In this document: piece by piece, positions 43,205 to 52,556 of the stretch | Position numbering within the stretch: the stretch's first letter is position 1 | Layout: each line of letters opens with the position of its first letter | NCBI RefSeq assembly: GCF_030413595.1 | Contig: NZ_CP129238.1 | Coordinates: 930,001 to 994,000, forward strand | Reading direction: 5' to 3' | DNA length: 64,000 nucleotides | From: Planococcus liqunii | GTDB lineage: Bacteria > Bacillota > Bacilli > Bacillales_A > Planococcaceae | Notes under the pieces: model-generated | Database searches by the model: none | What the model saw: the letters and a program-made list of their open reading frames with translations, nothing else | Told to the model about the DNA's origin: nothing | Translations under genes and position numbers: made by a program

Positions 43205-43654
43205 GTGATATACGAAGTGGATGAACTGGATCACGGCATTATCAAATGCCTGGCAGAAGATGGGCGAATCTCTTTTACCGATTTGTCAAAGACTCTCAAT
43301 GTAACCGAAAAGACCATCCGTCTCCGCTATAAAAATTTGATTGATAAAGAAATTTTAGGCGTTTACGGGATCGTAAATCCGATTGCGGTCGGTTTAAAAG
43401 CGGGAGCCATCATTCAAATAAAAGTTAAGCCTAAATCGATTGCAGCTGTAATTGAAGAACTTAAAAAGATCAAGCCGATCCGGTATATTACGGTGACTTC
43501 GGGTGAATATCCTTTGCTTGTTCAAATTACCGTCAAGGATCAGGAAAAAATAACGGAAGTCGTCTATTCGATCAATGAAATTGAGGCTGTAACGGACCTT
43601 AACACGATTATTCAGCTGGACGTACACAAGAATACATTTGAGTATATTCGTTAA
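43205..43654 (+). CDS. Lrp/AsnC-family transcriptional regulator
   Basis: A 149-residue protein with an N-terminal helix-turn-helix (LDHGIIKCLAEDGRISFTDLSKTLNVTEKTIRLR) and a C-terminal RAM ligand-binding domain (KAGAIIQIKVKP to DLNTIIQLDVHKNTFEYIR). Such regulators sense amino acids. It lies between the divergent amidohydrolase and the dpp operon, 83 bases before dppA, and likely controls both. The GTG at 43205 is preferred over the TTG at 43184 on ribosome-site spacing. Confidence 0.87.
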   Translation: MIYEVDELDHGIIKCLAEDGRISFTDLSKTLNVTEKTIRLRYKNLIDKEILGVYGIVNPIAVGLKAGAIIQIKVKPKSIAAVIEELKKIKPIRYITVTSGEYPLLVQITVKDQEKITEVVYSINEIEAVTDLNTIIQLDVHKNTFEYIR

Positions 43655-43737
43655 TTTTTTTGAACGGAATAGTCGGAATGTTGCGCCTAAAGGGTGTTTT
43701 GATCATGAGTTGTCTAACGAACAGGAGGAAATGTAGA

Positions 43738-44586
43738 ATGAAATTTTTTATCTCAGCGGACATGGAAGGAATTTCGGGTGTCGCGACAAACCAACAGCTT
43801 AAAACACCGTCTGAATATCAGCGTTTCCGCAAGCTGATGACAGCAGATGTCAATGCCGCCATTGAAGGCGCTTTTAACGGGGGAGCGAAAGAAATCGTCG
43901 TTGCAGACGGCCATGGCAATATGTCGAACATCATTATTGAAGAACTGGACAAGCGGGCACGGCTCGTATCAGGGAGCAACCGTGTGATGTGCCAGCTCGA
44001 AGGATTGGATGATTCATTTGACGGCATTCTTTTCGTCGGCCACCATGGCCGGGAAGGCGGATCAGAAAGAGCGGTCATTAGCCATACACTGGCTGGAATT
44101 TGCGTCAATGAAATGAAAATCAATGGCCGCATCGTTGGGGAAACAGAAATGAATACGTATGTAGCAGGAGCTTTCGGTGTGCCGCCGCTCTTTATCAGCG
44201 GAGACGATGCATATGTTCAAGAAGTTCAGGAGACATTGCCGAATGTAGAAGCAGCGGTGACGAAACGTGCAGTAGACCGTTTTGCAGCCGAATTGCTTCA
44301 TCCCGAACTGGCGCAAGGCATCATTCGGGAAAAAGCGGAAAAAGCTGTTAAAAATGCAGCGGATCAAAAACCAGTAGTCTTGGAAGGTCCTGTCACGTTT
44401 GAAATTCAGTTTAAAGGTTCGCAGCAAGCGATGATGACGACGACCATTCCAAGCGTCGAATTGACCGGACCGAAAAGCATCCGCTTTACATGCGAAGACA
44501 TGGTGACAGCTTATAAACATATGTGGGGCTGTGTCATTATTGCCATAACAGCAACGAATGGAGTTTTAGGCAGCGTCAATGCATAA
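43738..44586 (+). CDS. dppA: D-aminopeptidase DppA (M55 family)
   Basis: A 282-residue zinc peptidase like B. subtilis DppA, which forms a decameric ring and cleaves D-Ala-D-Ala-type peptides. Zinc ligands are visible at D8 and E10 (ISADMEGI), H59 (ADGHGN), His in GHHGREG and Glu in VGETEM. It is the first gene of the peptide-transport operon. The ATG at 43738 has AGGAGGAAATG upstream at normal spacing. In context it would degrade D-amino-acid dipeptides, from peptidoglycan or outside, taken up by the following transporter. Confidence 0.92.
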   Translation: MKFFISADMEGISGVATNQQLKTPSEYQRFRKLMTADVNAAIEGAFNGGAKEIVVADGHGNMSNIIIEELDKRARLVSGSNRVMCQLEGLDDSFDGILFVGHHGREGGSERAVISHTLAGICVNEMKINGRIVGETEMNTYVAGAFGVPPLFISGDDAYVQEVQETLPNVEAAVTKRAVDRFAAELLHPELAQGIIREKAEKAVKNAADQKPVVLEGPVTFEIQFKGSQQAMMTTTIPSVELTGPKSIRFTCEDMVTAYKHMWGCVIIAITATNGVLGSVNA

Positions 44587-44623
44587 AGAGTTTTACTAAT
44601 CTGAACGGTGGTGTAGAAAAGTC

Positions 44624-45550
44624 ATGTATATTGTGAAACGATTTTTAACGATGCTGGTAACGATTTGGGTTATTGCTTCGTTGACTTTTTTAATCATGAA
44701 AATGATTCCGGGAGATCCGTTTGCTTCAGATGCGGATGTATTGCCCGAAGAAGTCGTCGAAAATATGAGAGCTAAATACAATTTAGATGAACCGATTCCA
44801 ATCCAATATGCCATGTACATAGGAGATTTACTTCGCTTCGATTTAGGGCCTTCCATTCAATCGGAAACAAGAACAGTCAATGACATATTGGCCGCAGGCT
44901 TCCCAGCTTCTGCAACGCTTGGAATTCAAGCCATTCTTGTTGCTTTATTTTTCGGACTTTTGCTCGGAATTGTAGCAGCATTGAATCACAACAAACTTCT
45001 CGACTATGCAGCGATGATTTTTGCAATTATTGGGATATCGGTGCCGAGTTTCATTTTGGCGCCTTTGCTTATCAATTTCTTTGCAGTGAAGTGGGGCCTT
45101 CTGCCAGTTGCCTCGTGGGGAACGTTCCAGCATTCTGTCCTGCCAACCATTGCATTAGCAGTTACACCGCTTGCAGTAGTCGCCCGTTTTATGCGTTCAA
45201 GCATGCTGGAAGTCATGAATCAGAACTACATCAAAACAGCGGATGCCAAAGGTTTATCATCTTTTAAGATTGTTCTGAGCCACGGCATTCGGAATGCAAT
45301 ATTGCCGGTCGTGTCGTTTATCGGACCTTTATTTGTGTCATTGATCACCGGGACATTCGTTATTGAAAAGATTTTTGCGGTTCCAGGCATCGGAAAGTAT
45401 TTCGTAGACAGTATTTTCAACCGGGATTATCCGGTCATTATGGGAACTACGGTATTCTTTAGCACGATTTTAGTGGTGACTTTGTTCTTGATCGATATTT
45501 CATATCGATTCATTGACCCGAGAATCAAGTTGAACAGTAAGGGGGATTAA
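44624..45550 (+). CDS. dppB: Peptide ABC transporter permease DppB
   Basis: A 308-residue permease with the Dpp/OppB opening (MYIVKRFLTMLVTIWVIASLTFL and MIPGDPF). It has six membrane spans and an EAA-type loop (TADAKGLSSFKIVLSHGIRNAILP). It lies 37 bases after dppA and 3 bases before dppC. With DppC it forms the membrane channel. Confidence 0.92.
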   Translation: MYIVKRFLTMLVTIWVIASLTFLIMKMIPGDPFASDADVLPEEVVENMRAKYNLDEPIPIQYAMYIGDLLRFDLGPSIQSETRTVNDILAAGFPASATLGIQAILVALFFGLLLGIVAALNHNKLLDYAAMIFAIIGISVPSFILAPLLINFFAVKWGLLPVASWGTFQHSVLPTIALAVTPLAVVARFMRSSMLEVMNQNYIKTADAKGLSSFKIVLSHGIRNAILPVVSFIGPLFVSLITGTFVIEKIFAVPGIGKYFVDSIFNRDYPVIMGTTVFFSTILVVTLFLIDISYRFIDPRIKLNSKGD

Positions 45551-45553
45551 CGG

Positions 45554-46495
45554 GTGGTAAAAACAGTGAATGATTCTTTGTTTCGGCCGATTGATCCGGC
45601 CAGACAGCAGACGGACATAATTGAACGCCCGAGCTTAGGAATTTGGAAAGAAACCTTTATCGGGATTTTGAAAAACAAATTGGCGCTTTTGGGCCTTGCC
45701 CTGCTGGTTGTCATTATCTTTTTGGCACTTTTTGGACCTGCTATGGTGCCTTATAGTGCTTCCCAACAAGCATTGACTAATTCCAACCAGGCGCCTTCAA
45801 GCGCGCATTGGTTCGGGACCGATGACTTAGGCCGCGATATGTGGGCGCGGACATGGCAAGGTGCGCGGGTTTCGTTGACTATTGGCTTTGTTGCCGCATT
45901 CATTGACTTGGTGCTCGGAGTGGTTGTCGGCGGCGTATCCGGGTATATGGCTGGACGCGGAAAATTCGGAGACCGTGTTGACAATATCTTGATGCGAATT
46001 GTCGAAGTTCTATATGGCATTCCTTATCTTTTAGTCGTTATTTTATTGATGGTTGTTATGGAACCAGGCATTACGACAATTATCATAGCGTTATCGATTA
46101 CCGGCTGGGTCGGGATGGCCCGCATTATCCGGGGCCAAGTTTTGCAGTTGAAGTCACAAGAATACGTACTTGCTGCAGAAAAGTTGGGAACATCTCATAC
46201 GAAAATAATCTCAAGGCATTTATTGCCTAATACGATGGGCATTATCATTATCAACTTAACGTTCACAATTCCGACAGCGATTTTCGCTGAAGCATTTCTA
46301 AGTTTCCTTGGCCTTGGTGTCCAGGCGCCGTTTGCCAGCTGGGGAACGATGGCCAATGATTCGCTTGGTGTTATTTTAAGCGGCCAATGGTGGAGATTGT
46401 TCTTCCCGGGATTCATGATTGCATTGACGATGTTTGCATTTAACGCGCTTGGCGACGGAATACAAGATGCACTTGATCCACGAGCCCGTAAGTAG
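45554..46495 (+). CDS. dppC: Peptide ABC transporter permease DppC
   Basis: A 313-residue permease with a cytoplasmic N-terminal segment, the HWFGTDDLGRDMWART motif of the DppC/OppC family, six spans and an EAA loop (AAEKLGTSHTKIISRHLLPN). The GTG start at 45554 overlaps the GGGGGAT..GGG ribosome region just after dppB. Confidence 0.92.
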   Translation: MVKTVNDSLFRPIDPARQQTDIIERPSLGIWKETFIGILKNKLALLGLALLVVIIFLALFGPAMVPYSASQQALTNSNQAPSSAHWFGTDDLGRDMWARTWQGARVSLTIGFVAAFIDLVLGVVVGGVSGYMAGRGKFGDRVDNILMRIVEVLYGIPYLLVVILLMVVMEPGITTIIIALSITGWVGMARIIRGQVLQLKSQEYVLAAEKLGTSHTKIISRHLLPNTMGIIIINLTFTIPTAIFAEAFLSFLGLGVQAPFASWGTMANDSLGVILSGQWWRLFFPGFMIALTMFAFNALGDGIQDALDPRARK

Positions 46496-46506
46496 GAGGT
46501 AAAACG

Positions 46507-47547
46507 ATGAGCCGTTTATTAGAAGTAAATAATCTGGAAGTAAATTTTAAGACGTATGGCGGTGAAGTCAAAGCAGTCCGCGATGTATCCTTCCATGTCG
46601 ACAAAGGAGAAGTAGTGGCGATTGTGGGGGAGTCCGGCAGCGGCAAAAGTGTCACCGTGCAAACCATTATGGGATTGATCCCGACACCGCCTGGCATTAT
46701 CAAAGGCGGCAGCATCCAGTTTCAGGGCAAAGAATTGCTGGGCATGTCGAAACGGGAAATGCGCAAAGTAAAAGGTTCGAAAATCGGCATGATTTTTCAG
46801 GATCCGATGACTTCGCTAAACCCGACCATGATAGTGGGCAAGCAAATTGCAGAAGGCGTGATTGCACACCAGAATGTCTCGAAACAAGAAGCAAAAAGAA
46901 AAGCGATTGAAATGATCAAATTGGTGGGAATTCCAAATCCGGAAGAACGCTATAACCAGTATCCGCATGAATTCAGTGGCGGCATGCGGCAGCGGGCGAT
47001 GATTGCTATTGCCCTAGCTTGCAATCCGGAACTGTTGATCGCCGACGAACCAACAACAGCACTCGATGTGACGATTCAGGCGCAAGTGCTCGAATTGATG
47101 AAAGACATCCAGAAAAAAACGGATACCGCGATTATATTAATTACCCATGATCTGGGCGTGGTAGCAGAAACAGCTCAGCGGGTCATTGTCATGTACGGCG
47201 GAATGATGGTCGAGAGCGGCAGTGTCTTTGATTTATTTGAAAATCCAAAACACCCATACACGTGGGGTTTGCTGAACTCGATTCCAAATGTGGAAGGGCC
47301 TGAGAAAAAGAAGTTGATTCCAATCGAAGGTTCGCCGCCGGATCTGTTTGCTCCGCCCAAAGGCTGTCCATTTGCTCCGCGATGTAAATTTGCCATGGAT
47401 ATTTGTGTAGAGGAAATGCCAGGTGCATTTGAAATCGGCGAGGGGCATCATGCCAAATGTTGGCTGAATGATTCGCGTGCACCTAAAATCGAACATGCCT
47501 TTGCGCCTGAAGCACAAGAGGCGGCTGTAGTAGGGAGTGGTGAATAA
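46507..47547 (+). CDS. dppD: Peptide ABC transporter ATPase DppD
   Basis: A 346-residue ATPase with Walker [11 protein letters not shown], signature [11 protein letters not shown], Walker [13 protein letters not shown] and a C-terminal oligopeptide-binding extension with clustered Cys ([15 protein letters not shown]) likely holding an iron-sulfur site. It starts 11 bases after dppC and ends 1 base into the next gene. Confidence 0.92.
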   Translation: MSRLLEVNNLEVNFKTYGGEVKAVRDVSFHVDKGEVVAIVGESGSGKSVTVQTIMGLIPTPPGIIKGGSIQFQGKELLGMSKREMRKVKGSKIGMIFQDPMTSLNPTMIVGKQIAEGVIAHQNVSKQEAKRKAIEMIKLVGIPNPEERYNQYPHEFSGGMRQRAMIAIALACNPELLIADEPTTALDVTIQAQVLELMKDIQKKTDTAIILITHDLGVVAETAQRVIVMYGGMMVESGSVFDLFENPKHPYTWGLLNSIPNVEGPEKKKLIPIEGSPPDLFAPPKGCPFAPRCKFAMDICVEEMPGAFEIGEGHHAKCWLNDSRAPKIEHAFAPEAQEAAVVGSGE

Positions 47548-48533
47548 TGGTGGAGAAAATGCAGGAAACAGAAAAAGATCGGACAAGAGATCATCTTCTC
47601 GAGGTCCATTCTTTAAAGAAATATTTCAATATCAAAAAAGACGTCACCATCAAGTCGGTCGATGACATCTCGATCTCCATTAGAAGAGGAGAAACCTTTG
47701 GCCTGGTAGGAGAAAGCGGCAGCGGCAAGTCGACGTTAGGAAAAACGATTGTCGGCTTGCAGAACCCGACTGCAGGAGAGATTATCTACAACGGCCAGAA
47801 CGTGACCCAACTTGATGGACAAGCGAAAAAAGACGTTAACAAAGAAATGCAGATCATCTTCCAAGATCCACAGGCTTCATTAAATCCTAGAATGCGCGTC
47901 GGCGATATTATTGCCGAAGGCATCGATGCTTACAAACTGTTTAAAGGAAAAGAACGGACAGCGCGCATTTACGAATTGCTGGAACGCGTCGGCTTGCGTC
48001 CCGAACATGCCAAACGTTTTCCTCACGAATTCAGCGGTGGGCAAAGACAGCGAATCGGAATTGCCCGTGCACTGGCGGTCGAACCGAAATTCATCGTGGC
48101 AGATGAACCCATTTCAGCGCTCGATGTCTCCATTCAAGCACAAGTGATCAACTTGATGGAAGAGCTGAAAGAAAGTGAAGGGCTTACCTATCTTTTTATC
48201 GCCCATGACCTTGGCATGGTAAAACATATCAGTGACCGCATCGGTGTTATGTATTTAGGGAAGATGATGGAACTCTCAAACAGCGATGACATGTTCACGA
48301 ATCCTCTTCATCCGTATACACAAGCCCTGCTATCGGCAATTCCAAAAGCGAATCCGAGAGCTGCTAAACGGGAACGCATTGTCCTGCTTGGCGATCCGCC
48401 AAGTCCAACAGCTCCGCCAAGCGGCTGCCGTTTCCGGACGAGATGCCCGCATGCAATGGAAATTTGTGCATTACAAGAACCACAGTGGAAAGAAGTAGAA
48501 GACGAGCACTGGACTGCTTGTCATTTATACTAA
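47547..48533 (+). CDS. dppF: Peptide ABC transporter ATPase (DppF/OppF-like)
   Basis: A 328-residue second ATPase with Walker [11 protein letters not shown], signature FSGGQRQRIGI, Walker B FIVADEPISALD and the family Cys cluster (GCRFRTRCPHAMEIC). The ATG overlaps the dppD stop by one base, so expression is coupled. The B. subtilis dpp operon has one ATPase, so this locus is closer to the two-ATPase DppDF/OppDF arrangement. Confidence 0.9.
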   Translation: MVEKMQETEKDRTRDHLLEVHSLKKYFNIKKDVTIKSVDDISISIRRGETFGLVGESGSGKSTLGKTIVGLQNPTAGEIIYNGQNVTQLDGQAKKDVNKEMQIIFQDPQASLNPRMRVGDIIAEGIDAYKLFKGKERTARIYELLERVGLRPEHAKRFPHEFSGGQRQRIGIARALAVEPKFIVADEPISALDVSIQAQVINLMEELKESEGLTYLFIAHDLGMVKHISDRIGVMYLGKMMELSNSDDMFTNPLHPYTQALLSAIPKANPRAAKRERIVLLGDPPSPTAPPSGCRFRTRCPHAMEICALQEPQWKEVEDEHWTACHLY

Positions 48534-48557
48534 TAAAACAAGAATGGGGAGAACGAG

Positions 48558-50189
48558 ATGAAAAAATGGTTATTTCCAATGAGTGTATTGCTGGCAACAT
48601 CAACTGCACTGTCCGGCTGCTACGGCGGAGGCGGAGAAGAAGCTTCAACAGGCGGTGAAGGGGGAGACGCGTCAAGCATTAAACAGGAAATTGTAGTCAA
48701 TGCCATGTCTGAACCTCCGGCAATCGATCCGGCAATTGCCACTGATACGACATCTGGATGGGTATTGGATCATATTTTTGAAGGCTTGTACACACGTGAT
48801 AAAGACGGCAACCCGGTTCTTGGGGCAGCAGAAGATGTTCAAGTTTCCGAAGACGGAAAAACCTACACTTTCAAATTGCGTGAAGATGCGAAGTGGTCAG
48901 ATGGATCAGCGGTTACAGCGAGTGATTTTGAGTATGCCTGGGAACGCGTCTTAAATCCGGAAACAGGTAGTCCATTCGCTTTCTATATGTACTATATTAA
49001 AGGCGCTGAAGAATACAATAAAGGAAAAGGGACTGTTGAAGATGTAGGAATCACAGCAGTCGATGAGACGACTTTTGAAGTGGAATTAAATGCACCGCTT
49101 GGATATTTCGACAGTCTATTGACGCTTTGGACATTCTACCCGGTTCAGCAAAAAGCGGTTGAAGCGGATAAAAACTGGGCAGCTGAAGCGGATACTTACG
49201 TAAGCAACGGACCATTTGAAATGACAGGATGGCAGCATGACAGCAATGTCGTCATCGAGAAAAATGATGATTATTATGCAAAAGATGAAGTGAAAATGGA
49301 AAAAGTGACATTTGAATTGGTCAACGAAGCAACGACTTATTATCAAATGTTCAAAACGGCTGAATTGGATCTAGTCATGACATTGCCGACAGATGTTATT
49401 GAATCTGAAAAAGAGAACGCTGAATATAAAGAAGTTCCTTACTACGGAACTTATATGTATATGTTCAATGTTGAAAAAGAGCCATTTACAAATGCAAAAG
49501 TCCGTCGTGCTTTCGCTATGGCAGTTGACCGTCAATCATTAACGGATAATGTAACAAAAGCTGGAGAAACGCCTGCATATGCAATGGTTCCTGGAGGCGC
49601 AGAAACACCAGCGGGCGATTTCCGTGAAGTCGGCGGAGATTATTTCGAAGAAAACGCTGAAGAAGCGAAAAAATTGTTGGCAGAAGGTATGGCTGAAGAA
49701 GGCTGGGACGTTCTTCCTGAAGTCACTTTAATGTACAACACTGCCGAAAACCACAAGAAAATTGCAGAAGCAGTACAGGAAATGATCACAAACAACCTTG
49801 GCGTCAATGTGAAATTGGCTAACCAGGAATGGGGTACTTACTTGGATACAACGAAACAAGGAAACTTTCAAATGGCTCGCATGGGCTGGATCGGCATCTT
49901 CCTTGATCCTGTAGTTAACTTGGATTACTACTTGGGCGATAGCCCGAACAACCGCACTGGATGGGTCAATGAAGAATTCGATTCGATCATGGCTGCATCT
50001 AAAGTAGAGCAAGATCCAGACAAACGTTATGAGATGCTGCATCAGGCAGAAGAAATCTTGATGACGGATATGCCGTTCATGCCGATCAACTTCTACAAAA
50101 ACACTTACTTGGTGAGCCAGGATTACGAAAACATTGCTTATTATGTGAACCGTTATCCATACTTGAAATGGGCAGAAAAAACAAAATAA
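48558..50189 (+). CDS. dppE: Peptide-binding lipoprotein (DppE/OppA-like)
   Basis: A 543-residue extracellular solute-binding protein family 5 member. A lipoprotein signal ends LSGC (Cys about 21), followed by a Gly/Glu/Ser linker. Family features include PPAIDPAIATDTTSGWVLDH and WSDGSAVTASDFEYAW near the start and VRRAFAMAVDR in the second half. It binds peptides outside the membrane for DppBCDF. It is the last gene of the operon, with a terminator after it. Confidence 0.92.
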   Translation: MKKWLFPMSVLLATSTALSGCYGGGGEEASTGGEGGDASSIKQEIVVNAMSEPPAIDPAIATDTTSGWVLDHIFEGLYTRDKDGNPVLGAAEDVQVSEDGKTYTFKLREDAKWSDGSAVTASDFEYAWERVLNPETGSPFAFYMYYIKGAEEYNKGKGTVEDVGITAVDETTFEVELNAPLGYFDSLLTLWTFYPVQQKAVEADKNWAAEADTYVSNGPFEMTGWQHDSNVVIEKNDDYYAKDEVKMEKVTFELVNEATTYYQMFKTAELDLVMTLPTDVIESEKENAEYKEVPYYGTYMYMFNVEKEPFTNAKVRRAFAMAVDRQSLTDNVTKAGETPAYAMVPGGAETPAGDFREVGGDYFEENAEEAKKLLAEGMAEEGWDVLPEVTLMYNTAENHKKIAEAVQEMITNNLGVNVKLANQEWGTYLDTTKQGNFQMARMGWIGIFLDPVVNLDYYLGDSPNNRTGWVNEEFDSIMAASKVEQDPDKRYEMLHQAEEILMTDMPFMPINFYKNTYLVSQDYENIAYYVNRYPYLKWAEKTK

Positions 50190-50227
50190 CTGACTGATTC
50201 CTGATGGGAATAAATAATTAAAGTGGT

Positions 50228-50286
50228 AAAGTCCCGTCTACGCATAGTTGCTCAATTAGCAATCAAGCGGAAGCCGGGACTTTATC
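50228..50286 (+). terminator. Terminator after dpp operon
   Basis: AAAGTCCCG (50228-50236) pairs with CGGGACTTT (50275-50283), and an inner TTGCT/AGCAA hairpin lies between. The T-run is weak, so some read-through to the next genes is possible. Confidence 0.65.
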
Positions 50287-50305
50287 AATTTTATGAGGTG
50301 AGAAA

Positions 50306-50683
50306 ATGAAAAGATTTATGGCATTGACCAGTAGTATGGCTGTCTTATGGATTGCTTATAAATGGGTGTTGAATTTGCCGCTTTTGGATTGGATCAATAC
50401 GGCGTTTCTGGTGGGATTATGTGCAGCCATTTTAATGGCAAGCATTAAAATTTGGCAAAGCCGTTTCCTGGATTTGTTCATGGGTGGATTTAAAAAAATG
50501 GGGCCCTTTTTTATGCCAATGGCAAAATCCCGATCACTTGAGCGGGCCGATCAACTTTTTGCCGAAGACGAAGGCTTAAAGCAATTCAAACAAACCATTG
50601 CTGGTTGGTTGTTTCTTTTCATGTCAAGTGCATCAGCTGCCTCTATTTTTATATCAGTAATCGGACTACTCGTTTTTTATTGA
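50306..50683 (+). CDS. Small membrane protein (DUF3899-like)
   Basis: A 125-residue protein with three hydrophobic segments (about 7-23, 30-48 and 99-124), a Lys-rich loop and an amphipathic acidic stretch ([15 protein letters not shown]). The pattern resembles DUF3899. The ATG at 50306 follows GAGGTGAG. It sits between the dpp operon and an S9 peptidase gene and may be partly cotranscribed with them. The function is unknown. Confidence 0.65.
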   Translation: MKRFMALTSSMAVLWIAYKWVLNLPLLDWINTAFLVGLCAAILMASIKIWQSRFLDLFMGGFKKMGPFFMPMAKSRSLERADQLFAEDEGLKQFKQTIAGWLFLFMSSASAASIFISVIGLLVFY

Positions 50684-50731
50684 AATGAGTAGTTTTTTTC
50701 ATCACCAAACCTAAAGTGAAGGGGAATAAAT

Positions 50732-52510
50732 ATGACGACTTCTACCGACCAAACTTTACTTACTTATTTGAATGTGACCGGAGCAACTCAGCCCAGTGTA
50801 ATTCCAAATCAGCAGGCGTTTACCTTTTTATCGAAAAAAACCGGTATTCCGCAAGTGTGGCAATGGAGAGGCGGACAGATTGAGCAAGTGACGGATCTTC
50901 CTGATCGTATCTTGTCTGTTTATCATGCCCCGTCCGGCAGCAGAACAGTAATAGGAATGGACGGGAAAGGAAATGAGAAGGAGCAGTTTTATTTACTAGA
51001 AGAGAAGCGGACAGAAGAGCTCGTTATTTCCAAAGAGCATTTCCACCATTTCGGCGGCTGGTCACCGGATGAAACGAAAATCGCGTTTTCATCCAATCGC
51101 AGACATCCAGGTTATTTTGACGTTTATGTACTGGATGTAGCGTCGAAAGTGGAACAAGTTGTTTTTCAAGTAGATGGCAATTGCACACCGATCTGCTGGA
51201 CGGAAGACGGCCGCAGTTTAGTACTGAATATGCCTGATACGAACATTGACCAATCTTTTTATGTATTGGATTTGAAAACAGCAGAACTGAGCAAAATTGG
51301 CGCTGAAAATGCATTGGCAAGAACTCAATCCTTGCAGCTCAGCAAAGATGGACAAGGCGGGTTTTATGTTTCGGATAAAGGACGAGATGCTTTGGCTATC
51401 CATCAATTTAAATTTCAGGAACTGGCTGAATCAGAAGAATTACTGGCAATCGGAAATTGGGATATTGAAGAAATTAAACTTTCACCCGAGGGGTCACAGC
51501 TGGCGTTTACGGTGAACGAAGGCGGGATTTCCAAACTGGGTGTTTATGACGTAGACAATAAAACACATCATTTAATAGAAGAAATCCCGAATGGCGTGTT
51601 CGATTCGCTTTCCTGGATTTCTGAAAAAGAACTTGTATTAGGAGTTAAAAGCCCGATTTTTCCCGGGGATATTTGGAAAGTGTCATTGGTTACTAAGACA
51701 TCAGAGCGTCTGACATTTGTTGGGGAAGAAAAAGAAGTCCAGCATCTTTGGGTGCAGCCGGAGCTTTGTACATTCTCTTCATTTGATGGTCTGAAAGTTC
51801 CTTATTTCCTGTACGGCAAGCAAGAGCATTCACAGCCAGTGGTCATTTATGTACACGGCGGTCCGGAACATCAAATTCGGTCAGAATTTAATCCGGTCAT
51901 TCAATATTTAGCAGCCAATGGCTTTGCAGTCGTGGCTCCGAATGTCCGGGGCAGCATGGGGTATGGCCGGAGCTATGTGAAGCTGGATGATGTCCGCAAA
52001 CGCATGGATTCTGTTGCCGATCTAAAAGAATTGGCGAATGATCTAGTGGTAAATCATGGAGTGGACAGAAGTCGAATTGGAATTATGGGCCGGAGCTATG
52101 GAGGGTTCATGGTGTTGGCTGCTTTAACGCATTACCCGGATGTGTGGGCTGCTGGAGTTGACATTGTCGGGATATCTCACTTCAAGTCGTTCCTGGAAAA
52201 TACCGGTTCCTGGCGCCGTGCTTTGCGTGAATTTGAATACGGCTCGTTAAAAGACGATACGGACTTTTTCGAAGAAATTGCACCGTTGAATCATACAGCC
52301 AAAATCAACGCGCCGCTTCTTGTATTCCACGGAAGAAACGATACGCGTGTACCGGTGAGCGAAGCCGAACAATTGACAGCCGATTTACAGAAGCAAAGCA
52401 AGCCAGTAGAACTTGTCATTTTTGAAGACGAAGGCCATCAAACTGAAAAAATAGAAAATCATATTAAGATGAATACAATGATTGTTGAGTTTATGCAAAA
52501 GCATTTATAA
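50732..52510 (+). CDS. S9-family prolyl-oligopeptidase-type peptidase
   Basis: This 592-residue cytosolic serine peptidase has an N-terminal beta-propeller (about 20-345) that filters substrates, then an alpha/beta-hydrolase domain. The catalytic Ser is S455 (GRSYGG), Asp D537 (GRNDTRVP) and His H569 (DEGHQ). The oxyanion loop is YVHGGPEH. It would degrade short peptides such as those imported by the Dpp transporter just upstream. The ATG follows AAGGGGAAT. It ends at a bidirectional terminator. Confidence 0.88.
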   Translation: MTTSTDQTLLTYLNVTGATQPSVIPNQQAFTFLSKKTGIPQVWQWRGGQIEQVTDLPDRILSVYHAPSGSRTVIGMDGKGNEKEQFYLLEEKRTEELVISKEHFHHFGGWSPDETKIAFSSNRRHPGYFDVYVLDVASKVEQVVFQVDGNCTPICWTEDGRSLVLNMPDTNIDQSFYVLDLKTAELSKIGAENALARTQSLQLSKDGQGGFYVSDKGRDALAIHQFKFQELAESEELLAIGNWDIEEIKLSPEGSQLAFTVNEGGISKLGVYDVDNKTHHLIEEIPNGVFDSLSWISEKELVLGVKSPIFPGDIWKVSLVTKTSERLTFVGEEKEVQHLWVQPELCTFSSFDGLKVPYFLYGKQEHSQPVVIYVHGGPEHQIRSEFNPVIQYLAANGFAVVAPNVRGSMGYGRSYVKLDDVRKRMDSVADLKELANDLVVNHGVDRSRIGIMGRSYGGFMVLAALTHYPDVWAAGVDIVGISHFKSFLENTGSWRRALREFEYGSLKDDTDFFEEIAPLNHTAKINAPLLVFHGRNDTRVPVSEAEQLTADLQKQSKPVELVIFEDEGHQTEKIENHIKMNTMIVEFMQKHL

Positions 52511-52513
52511 AAG

Positions 52514-52553
52514 AAACCCACTTCCTCCAGAATTTCGAGTAGGAAGTGGGTTT
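52514..52553. terminator. Bidirectional terminator
   Basis: AAACCCACTTCCT (52514-52526) and AGGAAGTGGGTTT (52541-52553) form a perfect stem between convergent genes. Confidence 0.9.
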
Positions 52554-52556
52554 AGC

